A DNA stretch of 64,000 nt from JAFAGO01 sp031987605 (GTDB lineage: Bacteria > Bacteroidota > Bacteroidia > Flavobacteriales > Weeksellaceae). The translations under genes and the position numbers were made by a program. The stretch covers positions 9,263 through 73,262 of the forward strand of contig DALZZF010000014.1 of NCBI GenBank assembly GCA_031987605.1, in the 5' to 3' direction. Of the stretch, positions 7,743-15,368 are shown piece after piece. The notes beneath the pieces were generated by a model. It made no database searches. It was given only the letters and a program-made list of their open reading frames with translations, and had not been told where the DNA came from. Numbering within the stretch: the stretch's first letter is position 1; each line of letters begins with the position of its first letter.

Positions 7743-7988
7743 TTACAGCCAATGATTTTGATGTTTATCTTCGGGCACAAAATTTTCAGATGCTTCTTTT
7801 GCTGCTTCTACCATGGCAATCAATGCTTTTTCGGTTTCTTCCCAATGTCTGGTTTTCAATCCGCAATCAGGATTCACCCAAAGCTGGTTGGCAGGAATTA
7901 CACTTTGTGCTTTTCTCAACAAATTTACCATTTCTTCTTTGGATGGAACTCTCGGAGAATGGATTGTGGAAAAGAATTTCGGCGGCAT
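7743..7988 (-). pseudogene. metE: C-terminal remnant of cobalamin-independent methionine synthase
   Basis: The last 73 residues match the C-terminus of MetE: IHSPRVPSKEEMVNLLRKA, then QLWVNPDCGLKTRHWEET with the zinc-ligand Cys. Full MetE is about 760 residues, so more than nine-tenths is missing. The first eight codons (MPPKFFST) are not MetE; they are the arm and loop of the terminator of the upstream permease, with the only ATG sitting in its loop. The fragment lacks the folate and most of the homocysteine site and cannot be an enzyme. It marks a deletion or replacement junction close to 7964. Confidence 0.85.
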
Positions 7989-8008
7989 CTGCGATTCCGC
8001 CGAAATTC
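7970..8008 (-). terminator. Terminator of the amino acid permease
   Basis: A perfect 12-base inverted repeat, GAATTTCGGCGG (7974-7985) and CCGCCGAAATTC (7997-8008), with an 11-base loop; in the minus-strand sense the stem ends in TTCTTTT. It follows the permease stop by 17 bases and overlaps the start of the metE remnant. Confidence 0.75.
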
Positions 8009-8025
8009 TAAAACAAGAAAAGAAA

Positions 8026-9435
8026 TTATTCTTTTTTATTTCTGTTCAGCAGATAATAAACGGGTACTCCTGCCAAAACCAACAAAAATCCCGGCCATGT
8101 GTATTGCGGTTTGTAAATGATAAGCAAAACGCAAAATAAAGTTCCGATTACAAGATAAATGATTGGTGTTACCGGATATAACCATGTTTTATATGGTCTT
8201 TCCAAATCCGGCTTTTTTATTCTGAGATAAATTACTCCGAAAACCGTCACCATATAGAAAAGTACAATAACGAAAGAAATCATATCCAGAAGGTTTCCGT
8301 ACTGACCGCTCAAACAAAGTAAACCTGCCCAAATTCCCTGCATCCAGAGTGCTTTTTCGGGAACATCGTTTTTGTTGTTTTCCACGGCAGCTTTAAAAAA
8401 CATTCCGTCTTTCGCCATGGTCTGAAAAACACGAGCTCCGGCTAAAATCAGTCCGTTATTGCAACCAAATGTAGAAACCATTACCAATACTGCAATAATT
8501 ATCGTTCCCACACTTCCAAAAATACTTTGGGAAGCGGCGACCGCTACTCTGTCGTTGGCGGCAAAAGCAATTCCGTTGCGATCCAAAGCATTCAAGTACA
8601 CAAAATTGACTAAAATATACAGCAACATGACCAAAAAAGTCCCGATAATCATAGATTTCACCACGTTTTTTTTAGGATTTTCAATTTCACCGGAAACAAA
8701 AGTTACACTTTCCCAAGCCACACTTGAAAATACAGAGCCTACCATTGCAGCAGCAATTCCGCCCAGTAAAGTCATTCCGGAAATGGATTTCCAGCCGGTT
8801 TTCAGAAATTCTCCTGAACTGTCTTTATCCAGATTATTAAAGGCTTCAAAACCAAAACTGAAATTCTGATCCCAAAAAGAGTTTTTCACCAAGAGAAATC
8901 CTAAAACGATAATCCCAAGAATCGCAGCAATTTTGGACACCGTGAAAATATCCTGAACCACTTTTCCACTTTGGATTCCACGCGTATTTATATACGTTAA
9001 GAGCAAAATAACACCGATGGAAAGAATCTGGATCCAAGTAATTTTAAAGGCTCCACTCTGAAAAATAGGAGCGGCATCATTTAAGGCAGGAATAAGATAA
9101 GCCGTGAATTTTCCAAATGCCATGGCAACCGCGGCAATGGTTCCGGTCTGAATAACGGTAAATAATCCCCAACCGTAAAGAAATCCCGTCATTTTCCCGA
9201 AAATTTCTTTCATATAGGTATACTGACCGCCAGCTTTTGGGAAAATGGATGAAAGTTCACCGTAAGAAATTGCGGCTGCGACCGTCATGATTCCCGTAAT
9301 TACCCACACCACAATCAGCCAGAATCCTGAGCCAAGGTTCCGCATCATATCGGAACTTACAATGAAGATTCCACTCCCAATCATGGATCCCATCACGAGC
9401 ATGATTGCATCCCAAAGTTTCAGTTTTTTTCCCAT
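8026..9435 (-). CDS. APC-superfamily amino acid permease
   Basis: 469 residues with twelve predicted membrane helices. The first helix contains the substrate-binding GSMIGSGIF motif (about 16-24) of the amino acid-polyamine-organocation superfamily, and the pattern FPKAGGQYTYMKEIFG (about 64-79) is typical of LAT/YfnA-like exchangers. It would move an amino acid, possibly in exchange or with protons, across the inner membrane; which one cannot be read off. It ends at a strong terminator and seems to be a single-gene unit. Its insertion next to a metE remnant hints it may have come with a rearrangement. Confidence 0.85.
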   Translation of the reverse strand: MGKKLKLWDAIMLVMGSMIGSGIFIVSSDMMRNLGSGFWLIVVWVITGIMTVAAAISYGELSSIFPKAGGQYTYMKEIFGKMTGFLYGWGLFTVIQTGTIAAVAMAFGKFTAYLIPALNDAAPIFQSGAFKITWIQILSIGVILLLTYINTRGIQSGKVVQDIFTVSKIAAILGIIVLGFLLVKNSFWDQNFSFGFEAFNNLDKDSSGEFLKTGWKSISGMTLLGGIAAAMVGSVFSSVAWESVTFVSGEIENPKKNVVKSMIIGTFLVMLLYILVNFVYLNALDRNGIAFAANDRVAVAASQSIFGSVGTIIIAVLVMVSTFGCNNGLILAGARVFQTMAKDGMFFKAAVENNKNDVPEKALWMQGIWAGLLCLSGQYGNLLDMISFVIVLFYMVTVFGVIYLRIKKPDLERPYKTWLYPVTPIIYLVIGTLFCVLLIIYKPQYTWPGFLLVLAGVPVYYLLNRNKKE

Positions 9436-9654
9436 AGTTTTTTAAATTCAATCTCAAATATAAATATTTCGCATTAATTATTTTTAAAAAATGAAGATTC
9501 ATCAATAAAACACACTGATAATCATTAACTTTAAATTTCAGGAACTTTTAAATTAAAAAATAATGATTATCACAGACAATCTAAAAATGAATGCCAATAA
9601 AATTGATTGTTTTCAACAGGATATTTAGACAAATTCTAAATTAATTTTTTTTCA

Positions 9655-9662
9655 TAATTTTG
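9655..9662 (+). promoter_or_regulatory. -7 promoter box of the DUF4920 gene
   Basis: TAATTTTG fits the Bacteroidetes TAnnTTTG consensus and lies 16 bases before the ATG. No clear TTG -33 box is seen at the right distance. Confidence 0.45.
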
Positions 9663-9678
9663 AGAAAATTCTTTACAC

Positions 9679-10185
9679 ATGAAAAAACTGATTTTAAGCC
9701 TTCTCCTAAGTATTTCCGTAAATGCTTTTGCACAGGAAGCAGAGAAACCAAAATATGCTCCGCCAGCCGGAAATGCTGCTGTTGGTGATACTTATGGTGC
9801 AGAAGTTTCCGATGCGGTGGCAAAAAAAGCCATTTCGCCTGAAAAATTGGAGAAAAAACTGAAAAAAGAAAAAAAACTGGAGAGCGTTGCCGTAAAAGGA
9901 AAAGTGGTTGATGTTTGCGAGAAAAAAGGATGCTGGCTTACCATTGAAACTGAAGACAACGATCAGTTTTTTGTAAGAATGAAAGATTATGCCTTTTTTG
10001 TTCCCACTGCTTTAAAAGGAAAAAATGTAGTGTTGGAAGGCAAAGCGGAAGAAAAAATTGTTTCGGTTGATGAGCAAAAACATTATGCAGAAGATGCCAA
10101 AAAACCACAATCGGAAATCGATGCCATTACCAAACCAAAGGAAGAAATACGGTTTTTGGCAAACGGAATTAAAGTCGTTCAGTAA
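9679..10185 (+). CDS. DUF4920 exported protein
   Basis: 168 residues. Residues 1-18 form a signal peptide ending NAFAQ. After a Pro/Ala-rich linker and a Lys-rich helical stretch (SPEKLEKKLKKEKKLE) comes a small OB-like domain, VAVKGKVVDVCEKKGCWLTI, with the CxxxGCW motif of DUF4920, and KDYAFFVPTALKGKNVVLEG. Some relatives act with metal or sulfur carriers but no function is proven. It stands alone in its direction, between the divergent permease and the convergent M14 gene. Confidence 0.75.
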   Translation: MKKLILSLLLSISVNAFAQEAEKPKYAPPAGNAAVGDTYGAEVSDAVAKKAISPEKLEKKLKKEKKLESVAVKGKVVDVCEKKGCWLTIETEDNDQFFVRMKDYAFFVPTALKGKNVVLEGKAEEKIVSVDEQKHYAEDAKKPQSEIDAITKPKEEIRFLANGIKVVQ

Positions 10186-10260
10186 TTTTTGAAGATATTT
10201 TAATGTGAGCTAAAATATTTGGTGTTTTAAAAGATTAATTCCAAAATGAAGTTATGTTGT

Positions 10261-10299
10261 ATTCTTTTCGGCGAAGCCTTTGGCTTCGCCGAAAAGAAT
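10261..10299. repeat. Perfect 18-bp hairpin with a TTT loop
   Basis: ATTCTTTTCGGCGAAGCC is followed by TTT and its exact reverse complement. It lies 75 bases beyond the DUF4920 stop. Without a T-run directly after the stem it is only a possible terminator; it also fits a series of triloop hairpins in this window. Confidence 0.7.
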
Positions 10300-10320
10300 G
10301 AACAACCAAATAAATATTTA

Positions 10321-10513
10321 GAGGTCATTACATAACTTCATATGTAGTTTTTTTATTCTATGCTGTTGTTTTCAATACAATAAAAAAAGTATGCGCCACT
10401 TTTGTCATGCTGTAAGAATCTCGACAAACAGAGTTTAGATTTCTTCGAAATGACAAACGTTGTGTTTAAGGGATTTTCAGATTTTTTAAGATATGAAATC
10501 ATCATATGACCTT
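10321..10513. repeat. Terminal-inverted-repeat element, copy A
   Basis: Left end TTTAGAGGTCATTACATAAC and right end ATCATATGACCTTAATAAAT are imperfect inverted repeats of about 30 bases, including TTCATAT near each inner edge. The interior carries a hairpin bounded by TTTGTCAT (10401) and ATGACAAA (10457) followed by GTTGTGTTTAA. There is no reading frame. The right end touches the stop codon of the M14 gene. It belongs to the same family as the elements near 13.3 and 57.7 kb. Confidence 0.65.
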
Positions 10514-10521
10514 AATAAATA

Positions 10522-11637
10522 TTATTCAAAATCAACAATCTCAAAATTTTGCGGAGCATCGAGTTTTGGATATTTATTGATGCATTTAAAAAACTTTCCG
10601 GTACAATCTATTTCTTTCCAGCCTTTTTTCCTGCCACAATCTCCTACTTCTACCACAACAGGAACGAACGAAATTTCGGGATTGCCTTCAATAAAATACT
10701 CTTTATACTGAACTGCCACATCCAAAACGCAGTGAAAATCGGTATTCAGTTTTACATTCCTATATATAATATCGTAATGATCGTCACGATTTTCCGGAAT
10801 TTCAAAATAATTTTCCCAACCATCCGTTTCCCGGCTCAGTTCTGCAATGGCTTTTAAACCTTCGTAAAGTGCAATGGTATATATCTTCCTGGTTCCCACT
10901 CTTTTGTAATCATCCGGAAAATGTCCGCCCTCATACAAAATGGTGGGTAATCCCATTTTGGTAAAATTATCTCCGGTTGAAGTGGGGTAAAATTCATCAT
11001 TATATCGCGCAACCTGATGGGGAATCAATGGTGAAATCTTTTCCACAATTTTAGAAATAACAGCCATACTTTTTTTGCGGGTTTCCGTTACTTCCCGTTC
11101 CACATTTTCCGCGGGAGCAAGAAAGGAAAGTGTTGCCGGATGAATACCATCCGAACTGAAAAGTGTACGTTGCTCATGAAGATTCAGGGCATAATCGTAA
11201 TTTCCGTTTTGCGCAATCTTTTTCAGGTAAGGGAATTCTTTACTTGATTCTTTCAGATAATCGCGGTTCAAATCAATATCCAGCGCATTTCTTCGGGTCC
11301 ATTTTTCAGAACCGTCCGGATTGAGCATAAATATAAAGTCCAGCGTGATTTTAGAAAAAAGATCTTCTTCCAAATCCTTTTGAGTGTTGAAGGATTCAAT
11401 CAGATCGAGCATTGCATGTGTAGCATTGCTTTCATTTCCGTGCATTTGCGACCATGCGAGAATTTTGATAGAACCACTCCCGAATCTTGCTTTATAAATA
11501 GGTTTTTCGAGGTAAGACGTTCCAATTTCCGAAAGATAATCGCTGAGATTTTCCTGTAGGAAATTTTTAAGGCTTTCGGGCGAAATATAACGATTGGGGA
11601 AATTAGGATTTTGAGTGTATTGAAGTTCGGTCTGCAT
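10522..11637 (-). CDS. M14-family zinc carboxypeptidase
   Basis: 371 residues. Zinc ligands are His66 and Glu69 in SQMHGNES and His154 in LNLHEQRT; the substrate-carboxylate Arg/Asn are in RRNALDIDLNRD (115-126), and the general base Glu236 is in ILYEGGHF. All key M14 residues are therefore present. No signal peptide is visible, so it should be cytosolic, and the short N-terminal extension and the ~100-residue C-terminal beta-rich tail resemble the M14 subgroup annotated as peptidases or amidases of cell-wall-type peptides in flavobacteria. Substrate unknown. It has no operon partner. Confidence 0.8.
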   Translation of the reverse strand: MQTELQYTQNPNFPNRYISPESLKNFLQENLSDYLSEIGTSYLEKPIYKARFGSGSIKILAWSQMHGNESNATHAMLDLIESFNTQKDLEEDLFSKITLDFIFMLNPDGSEKWTRRNALDIDLNRDYLKESSKEFPYLKKIAQNGNYDYALNLHEQRTLFSSDGIHPATLSFLAPAENVEREVTETRKKSMAVISKIVEKISPLIPHQVARYNDEFYPTSTGDNFTKMGLPTILYEGGHFPDDYKRVGTRKIYTIALYEGLKAIAELSRETDGWENYFEIPENRDDHYDIIYRNVKLNTDFHCVLDVAVQYKEYFIEGNPEISFVPVVVEVGDCGRKKGWKEIDCTGKFFKCINKYPKLDAPQNFEIVDFE

Positions 11638-11945
11638 TTTTTGTTCTGTTTACAAGTTTCAAATTTAATTGTTTTTAAGTTTTCCGCAATGATTTACTTT
11701 TGTAAATTATTTAAACAAGTCAAAATGTCAGTTTGTCTGTTGGTAATTTTGTGGATTGATAATATTGCAATTAATATTTATAATTTATTTATTTTCAATA
11801 TTTTATATATATTAATTAAAGTTTATTTTTAAATTTACTTTAAGTGCATAAGCACCCTGTTTTACTCATTTTATAGTTATTTTGTTAAACGTGATTTTGA
11901 TGTAAAACAAAGAAGTAAATATAATAATATACAAATGTAAACACG

Positions 11946-11974
11946 TTGAAAAACTATTGAAAATTGTATCTTTG
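11946..11974 (+). promoter_or_regulatory. Promoter of terC
   Basis: TTG at 11946-11948 and TATCTTTG at 11967-11974 with 18 bases between; transcription should begin about 11 bases before the ATG at 11991. This supports the shorter start of the TerC protein, because an upstream in-frame ATG at 11964 falls inside the promoter. Confidence 0.7.
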
Positions 11975-11990
11975 CAGTCAAAATAAATTT

Positions 11991-13082
11991 ATGTCACACG
12001 AATTGATTTTTACTATTGGCTTTCTGGCCTTTATTGCATTTGTACTTGCACTCGATCTGGGAATTTTAGGAAAAAAGAAAGAAACCGTTTCCCTGAAGCA
12101 GGCGGGAATTATGAGTTTTATCTTCGTATCCTTTGCCATTGTTTTTTACTTCATCCTACTCTCTTACGGAGATTATCTGCACAGTATAAACAGTATGGAG
12201 CGTTTGCAGGAAGTCATCCAAAAACATCATCATCCTGTAAAAATCATTCCCGGAAATCTTGAGCGAAGCATTGAGTTGTATAACCAGAATCTGGCGGTGG
12301 AATTTTTCACGGGTTATATTGTAGAATATGCGCTTTCTGTAGATAATATATTTGTTATTTTATTGATTTTCAGTTCTTTTAATGTTAATCCGAGAAATTA
12401 TCACCGGGTTTTGTTCTGGGGAATTCTCGGAGCGATTGTTATGCGCTTTATATTCATCTTCGTTGGAGCGGCATTAATCAGCCGGTTCGACTGGATTCTG
12501 TATATTTTTGGAGCATTTCTGATCTATTCCGGAGCGAAAATGTATATCGAACGCAACAACAAAGAAAAGATCAATACACACGACCATCCTGTTGTAAAAT
12601 TTGCCAACAAGCATTTCCGGGTATATAAAAACTTTGTGGGCAACCATTTCTGGGTGAAAAAAGACGGTGTACTGATGATGACTCCCCTTTTTCTGGTACT
12701 GATTATTGTGGAATTTACGGATTTGATATTCGCAGTTGACAGTATTCCCGCGATTTTTTCGGTAACAAAAGATCCTTATGTAGTGTTCTTCTCCAATATA
12801 TTTGCGATTCTGGGACTTCGTTCCATGTTCTTCCTTCTGGCTGGTGTTGTGGAAAAACTTCGTTATTTAAAAGTGGGACTTGCTGTACTGTTGATATTCA
12901 TCGGTCTCAAAATGCTTTTCCACCATTATCTGGATGAAATCGGTTTCAAAACCACCGATTCTTTATTGATAATTGTAGGGATTTTAGGAATCAGCATCAT
13001 TGCATCGCTCCTTAATCCTGTAAAAGTAAAGGATAGAAAACTGCATTTTGATCCGGAAAAAGAAGATACAAAAAGACATTAA
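11991..13082 (+). CDS. TerC-family integral membrane protein
   Basis: 363 residues starting MSHELIFTIGFL. About nine membrane helices are visible. The TerC signatures are LALDLGILGKKKE in the first loop, EYALSVDNIFVILLIF (near 110-125) and EFTDLIFAVDSIPAIF (near 235-250), which place paired acidic residues inside helices. TerC proteins are linked to tellurite resistance clusters and, in bacteria studied so far, to manganese export or metal loading of exported enzymes. No ter operon partners are near. A rho-independent terminator follows 74 bases after the stop. Confidence 0.85.
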   Translation: MSHELIFTIGFLAFIAFVLALDLGILGKKKETVSLKQAGIMSFIFVSFAIVFYFILLSYGDYLHSINSMERLQEVIQKHHHPVKIIPGNLERSIELYNQNLAVEFFTGYIVEYALSVDNIFVILLIFSSFNVNPRNYHRVLFWGILGAIVMRFIFIFVGAALISRFDWILYIFGAFLIYSGAKMYIERNNKEKINTHDHPVVKFANKHFRVYKNFVGNHFWVKKDGVLMMTPLFLVLIIVEFTDLIFAVDSIPAIFSVTKDPYVVFFSNIFAILGLRSMFFLLAGVVEKLRYLKVGLAVLLIFIGLKMLFHHYLDEIGFKTTDSLLIIVGILGISIIASLLNPVKVKDRKLHFDPEKEDTKRH

Positions 13083-13155
13083 AAACATCTTTAAATACCT
13101 TCCGTATCTTTTTAAATATGGAAATTGATTTTATTTGAAATTTCACTATAGATCT

Positions 13156-13187
13156 AAAATCAGGCTTTTTTGAGCCTGATTTTTTTA
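13156..13187 (+). terminator. Terminator after terC
   Basis: AAAATCAGGCT (13156-13166) pairs with AGCCTGATTTT (13173-13183) around a six-base loop and is followed by further T residues. Confidence 0.85.
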
Positions 13188-13213
13188 GATATTGGAATGG
13201 AAATCAACTTTTA

Positions 13214-13498
13214 GAGGTCGTATGATGATCTTTTCATGGCTTACATATCTTAAAAACATAAAGTTTTTCATATTCTTTAAGATATGAAATTATCATGTAA
13301 ACACTAAATATTTTTATTGAATTCATAAGATAAATACATACTTCAATCTTTACAAAAAGTGTTTAAACACAAGGTTTGTCATTCCGCAGGAATCTAAACT
13401 GTTTTTTACCAATTCGTATTGAGATTTCTACGAAATGACAAAAACACGCAAAACTAATGCTGTAAAGCTTTTAAAATATGAACCTAAGTTATGACCTC
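13214..13498. repeat. Terminal-inverted-repeat element, copy B (composite)
   Basis: Starts GAGGTCGTATGATGAT and ends AAGTTATGACCTC. It reads as two elements joined: a first of about 90 bases (13214 to about 13300) ending in GATATGAAATTATCATG, like the right end of copy A, and a second (13319-13498) starting GAATTCATAAGATAAATACA, like the end of the copy at 57.7 kb. The second carries the TTTGTCAT...ATGACAAA hairpin (13375-13442). The 647-base gap between terC and the XRE gene holds this, the terC terminator and the XRE control region; no gene is seen. Confidence 0.65.
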
Positions 13499-13634
13499 AA
13501 TATTTTTATGATAAACCATATATGATATGTAAAAAACATGTTGTTAATAAAATATAATATTCATTATTAATATAAAGAGTTTTCCACATTTATCCTATAA
13601 CTAATTGTAAATAAGTACATTATATTGGTTTAAA

Positions 13635-13724
13635 TTTGTAAACTCAATGATTTACTTTTGTAATTTACAATATTTTACAAATGTATTTTTAATTTGTTAC
13701 ATTTGTAATTGTAAATTGGTAAAC
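13635..13724 (+). promoter_or_regulatory. Operator-promoter region of the XRE gene
   Basis: Within 90 bases there are repeated TTGTAA/TTACAA half-sites: TTTGTAAA at 13635, the palindrome TTTGTAATTTACAA at 13657, TTTTACAAATG at 13674, and further TTGTAA copies close to the gene. TACATTTG at 13698-13705 fits a -7 box, 24 bases before the ATG; TACTTTTG at 13653-13660 is a second candidate. Clustered dyads over the promoter of a helix-turn-helix gene suggest autoregulation. Confidence 0.55.
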
Positions 13725-13729
13725 AAAAG

Positions 13730-14239
13730 ATGAACATCAACGAAAGAATTTCAAAGATTATAGAATATTCCGGATTAACGCCTTCTGAATTTGCAGATGA
13801 AATTGAGGTTCAGCGTTCGTCCATTTCGCATATCACTTCCGGACGAAACAAACCTTCTCTGGATTTTATTGTGAAGATTAAGACCAAATATCCTGAATTC
13901 CGTTGGGATTGGATCATCAATAACGAAGGCGAAATGCTGAAACCCAAAGAGCAGGAAACGCAACACTCTGATAATCAAAATAAAAAAACTTCCCTACCCG
14001 ATCTTTTTAACCTCATCAATGATGAAAATTTTGGAATTACGGAAAGCGAAGATAAAATTCAGAAGGAAATTCCGCCAAAATCAATTATTCCCGAACCCAT
14101 TCCGAATGAAACTGTTTTAAGCGATTCTCAGCGTTTAGAAAAAAAGCCAGATTCCGAACTTGAAACTCCCAAAAAGAAAAAAATAAAACGGGTGGTTTTA
14201 TTTTTTGATGATGAAACATTTGAAAGTTTTGAATCTTAG
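13730..14239 (+). CDS. XRE-family helix-turn-helix regulator
   Basis: 169 residues. Residues 4-65 are a Cro/CI-type helix-turn-helix: LTPSEFADEIEVQRSSISHI, then SGRNKPSLDFIVKIKTKYP. The rest is a charged, proline-rich, probably disordered linker (residues 75-150) ending in the conserved-looking tail KRVVLFFDDETFESF. Proteins of this layout occur as solitary chromosomal genes in Chryseobacterium relatives. The promoter region is packed with TTGTAA-type half-sites, probably its own operators. It is followed after 29 bases by the zinc-ribbon membrane protein, which has its own TATTTTTG box. Confidence 0.75.
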   Translation: MNINERISKIIEYSGLTPSEFADEIEVQRSSISHITSGRNKPSLDFIVKIKTKYPEFRWDWIINNEGEMLKPKEQETQHSDNQNKKTSLPDLFNLINDENFGITESEDKIQKEIPPKSIIPEPIPNETVLSDSQRLEKKPDSELETPKKKKIKRVVLFFDDETFESFES

Positions 14240-14268
14240 CCTATTTTTGTAGAAGAAATTTATAACGC

Positions 14269-15303
14269 ATGTTTTACGCAGGAAACAAAAATTCTGAACT
14301 TCACCGAACCTATATTCAAAATATATACTGTAAACACTGCGAAGAAAACACGGAACATCTTCTCGTTATCTACTGCAAAACCTTTGTTTTAGGAGTTTTT
14401 TATCCTTTCAAATGGTGGGCTTCTGAAAAAAAAGGATACATCCAATGTCGCAAATGCGGAACCCGAACCGATATTTCCGAGCAGAATCCTGATATTCCGG
14501 CAAAAGTTTTAAATTATTTCTCCGAAACCAAAATTCCGGTTCGCTACAAACTACCAAGTTATCTTTTAATTGGCGCACTGATCCTGATTTCATCATTGAT
14601 GATTTTCGGATTTTTCAGTCTGATTGTGGGAATTTTCACTCCTGTAAACACCAAACTGCGCGGTTATTGGGAAGATGAGTATAAGGTTTATCAACTCTAT
14701 ATTTATAAAGACAAAACGTACACAGCGATTAATCAGGACACGATTGTATTCGGAAATTATAAAAATGAAAAGGGAATTATTGATTTTCCATTTGTGGGAA
14801 AAGAAAACAAAATACCGAAAAACAGAGCCATTCCTTTGGTTTTAAAAGACAGTGCAAATGATAGTTTCCGGTTTCATAAAATACGAAAAACCGAAAATTT
14901 TGATGAGGTGTACCGCAAAGAGTATAATCGTTGGCGCATCAAACCAACCCAACCTCAAACCCACACTCAAATCCGCACCAAAATTCTGCAATACCTTGAA
15001 TATGAAAAATTTAAATATGAAAAAGCGATTGAGAATAAAGTAGAATGGGTGCTTTCTGATCCCAATGAAGTGGTAATTTTTGCCATGAACGGAATTCAGA
15101 TTAACGGAAATTCTGAACTTAAAGTCCGCTATCTTTTTTATAATGATGAAGACTGGATAAAAGCAACAGAAATCCTTCACCGGGAATTTCCGAAAAATAC
15201 GGTACTGAATCCAAATCAAGAAAATCTTTTCCAAAGAAATGTGGATTTTTTGAAAGTCTACATCCAAAGGGTAAAAGATTCCAATCTCTCGTATTTAAAA
15301 TAG
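14269..15303 (+). CDS. Zinc-ribbon membrane protein of unknown function
   Basis: 344 residues; I do not recognise a named family. Residues 20-67 hold two paired-Cys knuckles (YCKHCEENTEH and QCRKCGTRTD) that could bind one zinc, interrupted by a short hydrophobic stretch. A strong membrane helix follows at about 97-122 (LLIGALILISSLMIFGFF). The remaining 220 residues are hydrophilic and presumably outside the cytoplasm, with beta-rich segments (YWEDEYKVYQLYIYKDKTY) and a helical C-terminal domain. TATTTTTG at 14242-14249 is a fitting -7 box 19 bases before the ATG. Confidence 0.55.
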   Translation: MFYAGNKNSELHRTYIQNIYCKHCEENTEHLLVIYCKTFVLGVFYPFKWWASEKKGYIQCRKCGTRTDISEQNPDIPAKVLNYFSETKIPVRYKLPSYLLIGALILISSLMIFGFFSLIVGIFTPVNTKLRGYWEDEYKVYQLYIYKDKTYTAINQDTIVFGNYKNEKGIIDFPFVGKENKIPKNRAIPLVLKDSANDSFRFHKIRKTENFDEVYRKEYNRWRIKPTQPQTHTQIRTKILQYLEYEKFKYEKAIENKVEWVLSDPNEVVIFAMNGIQINGNSELKVRYLFYNDEDWIKATEILHREFPKNTVLNPNQENLFQRNVDFLKVYIQRVKDSNLSYLK

Positions 15304-15368
15304 AATTTGCCCTTCTCAAGCAATACGCGTTTTAATCCATTATTGGATTCGATAACCCATTAATTTTT

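Noticed and set aside
11725..11832. 35-codon hydrophobic frame downstream of a promoter-like word
   Set aside because: Very A/T-rich, no homologue recognised, no clear ribosome site; kept only as a remark.
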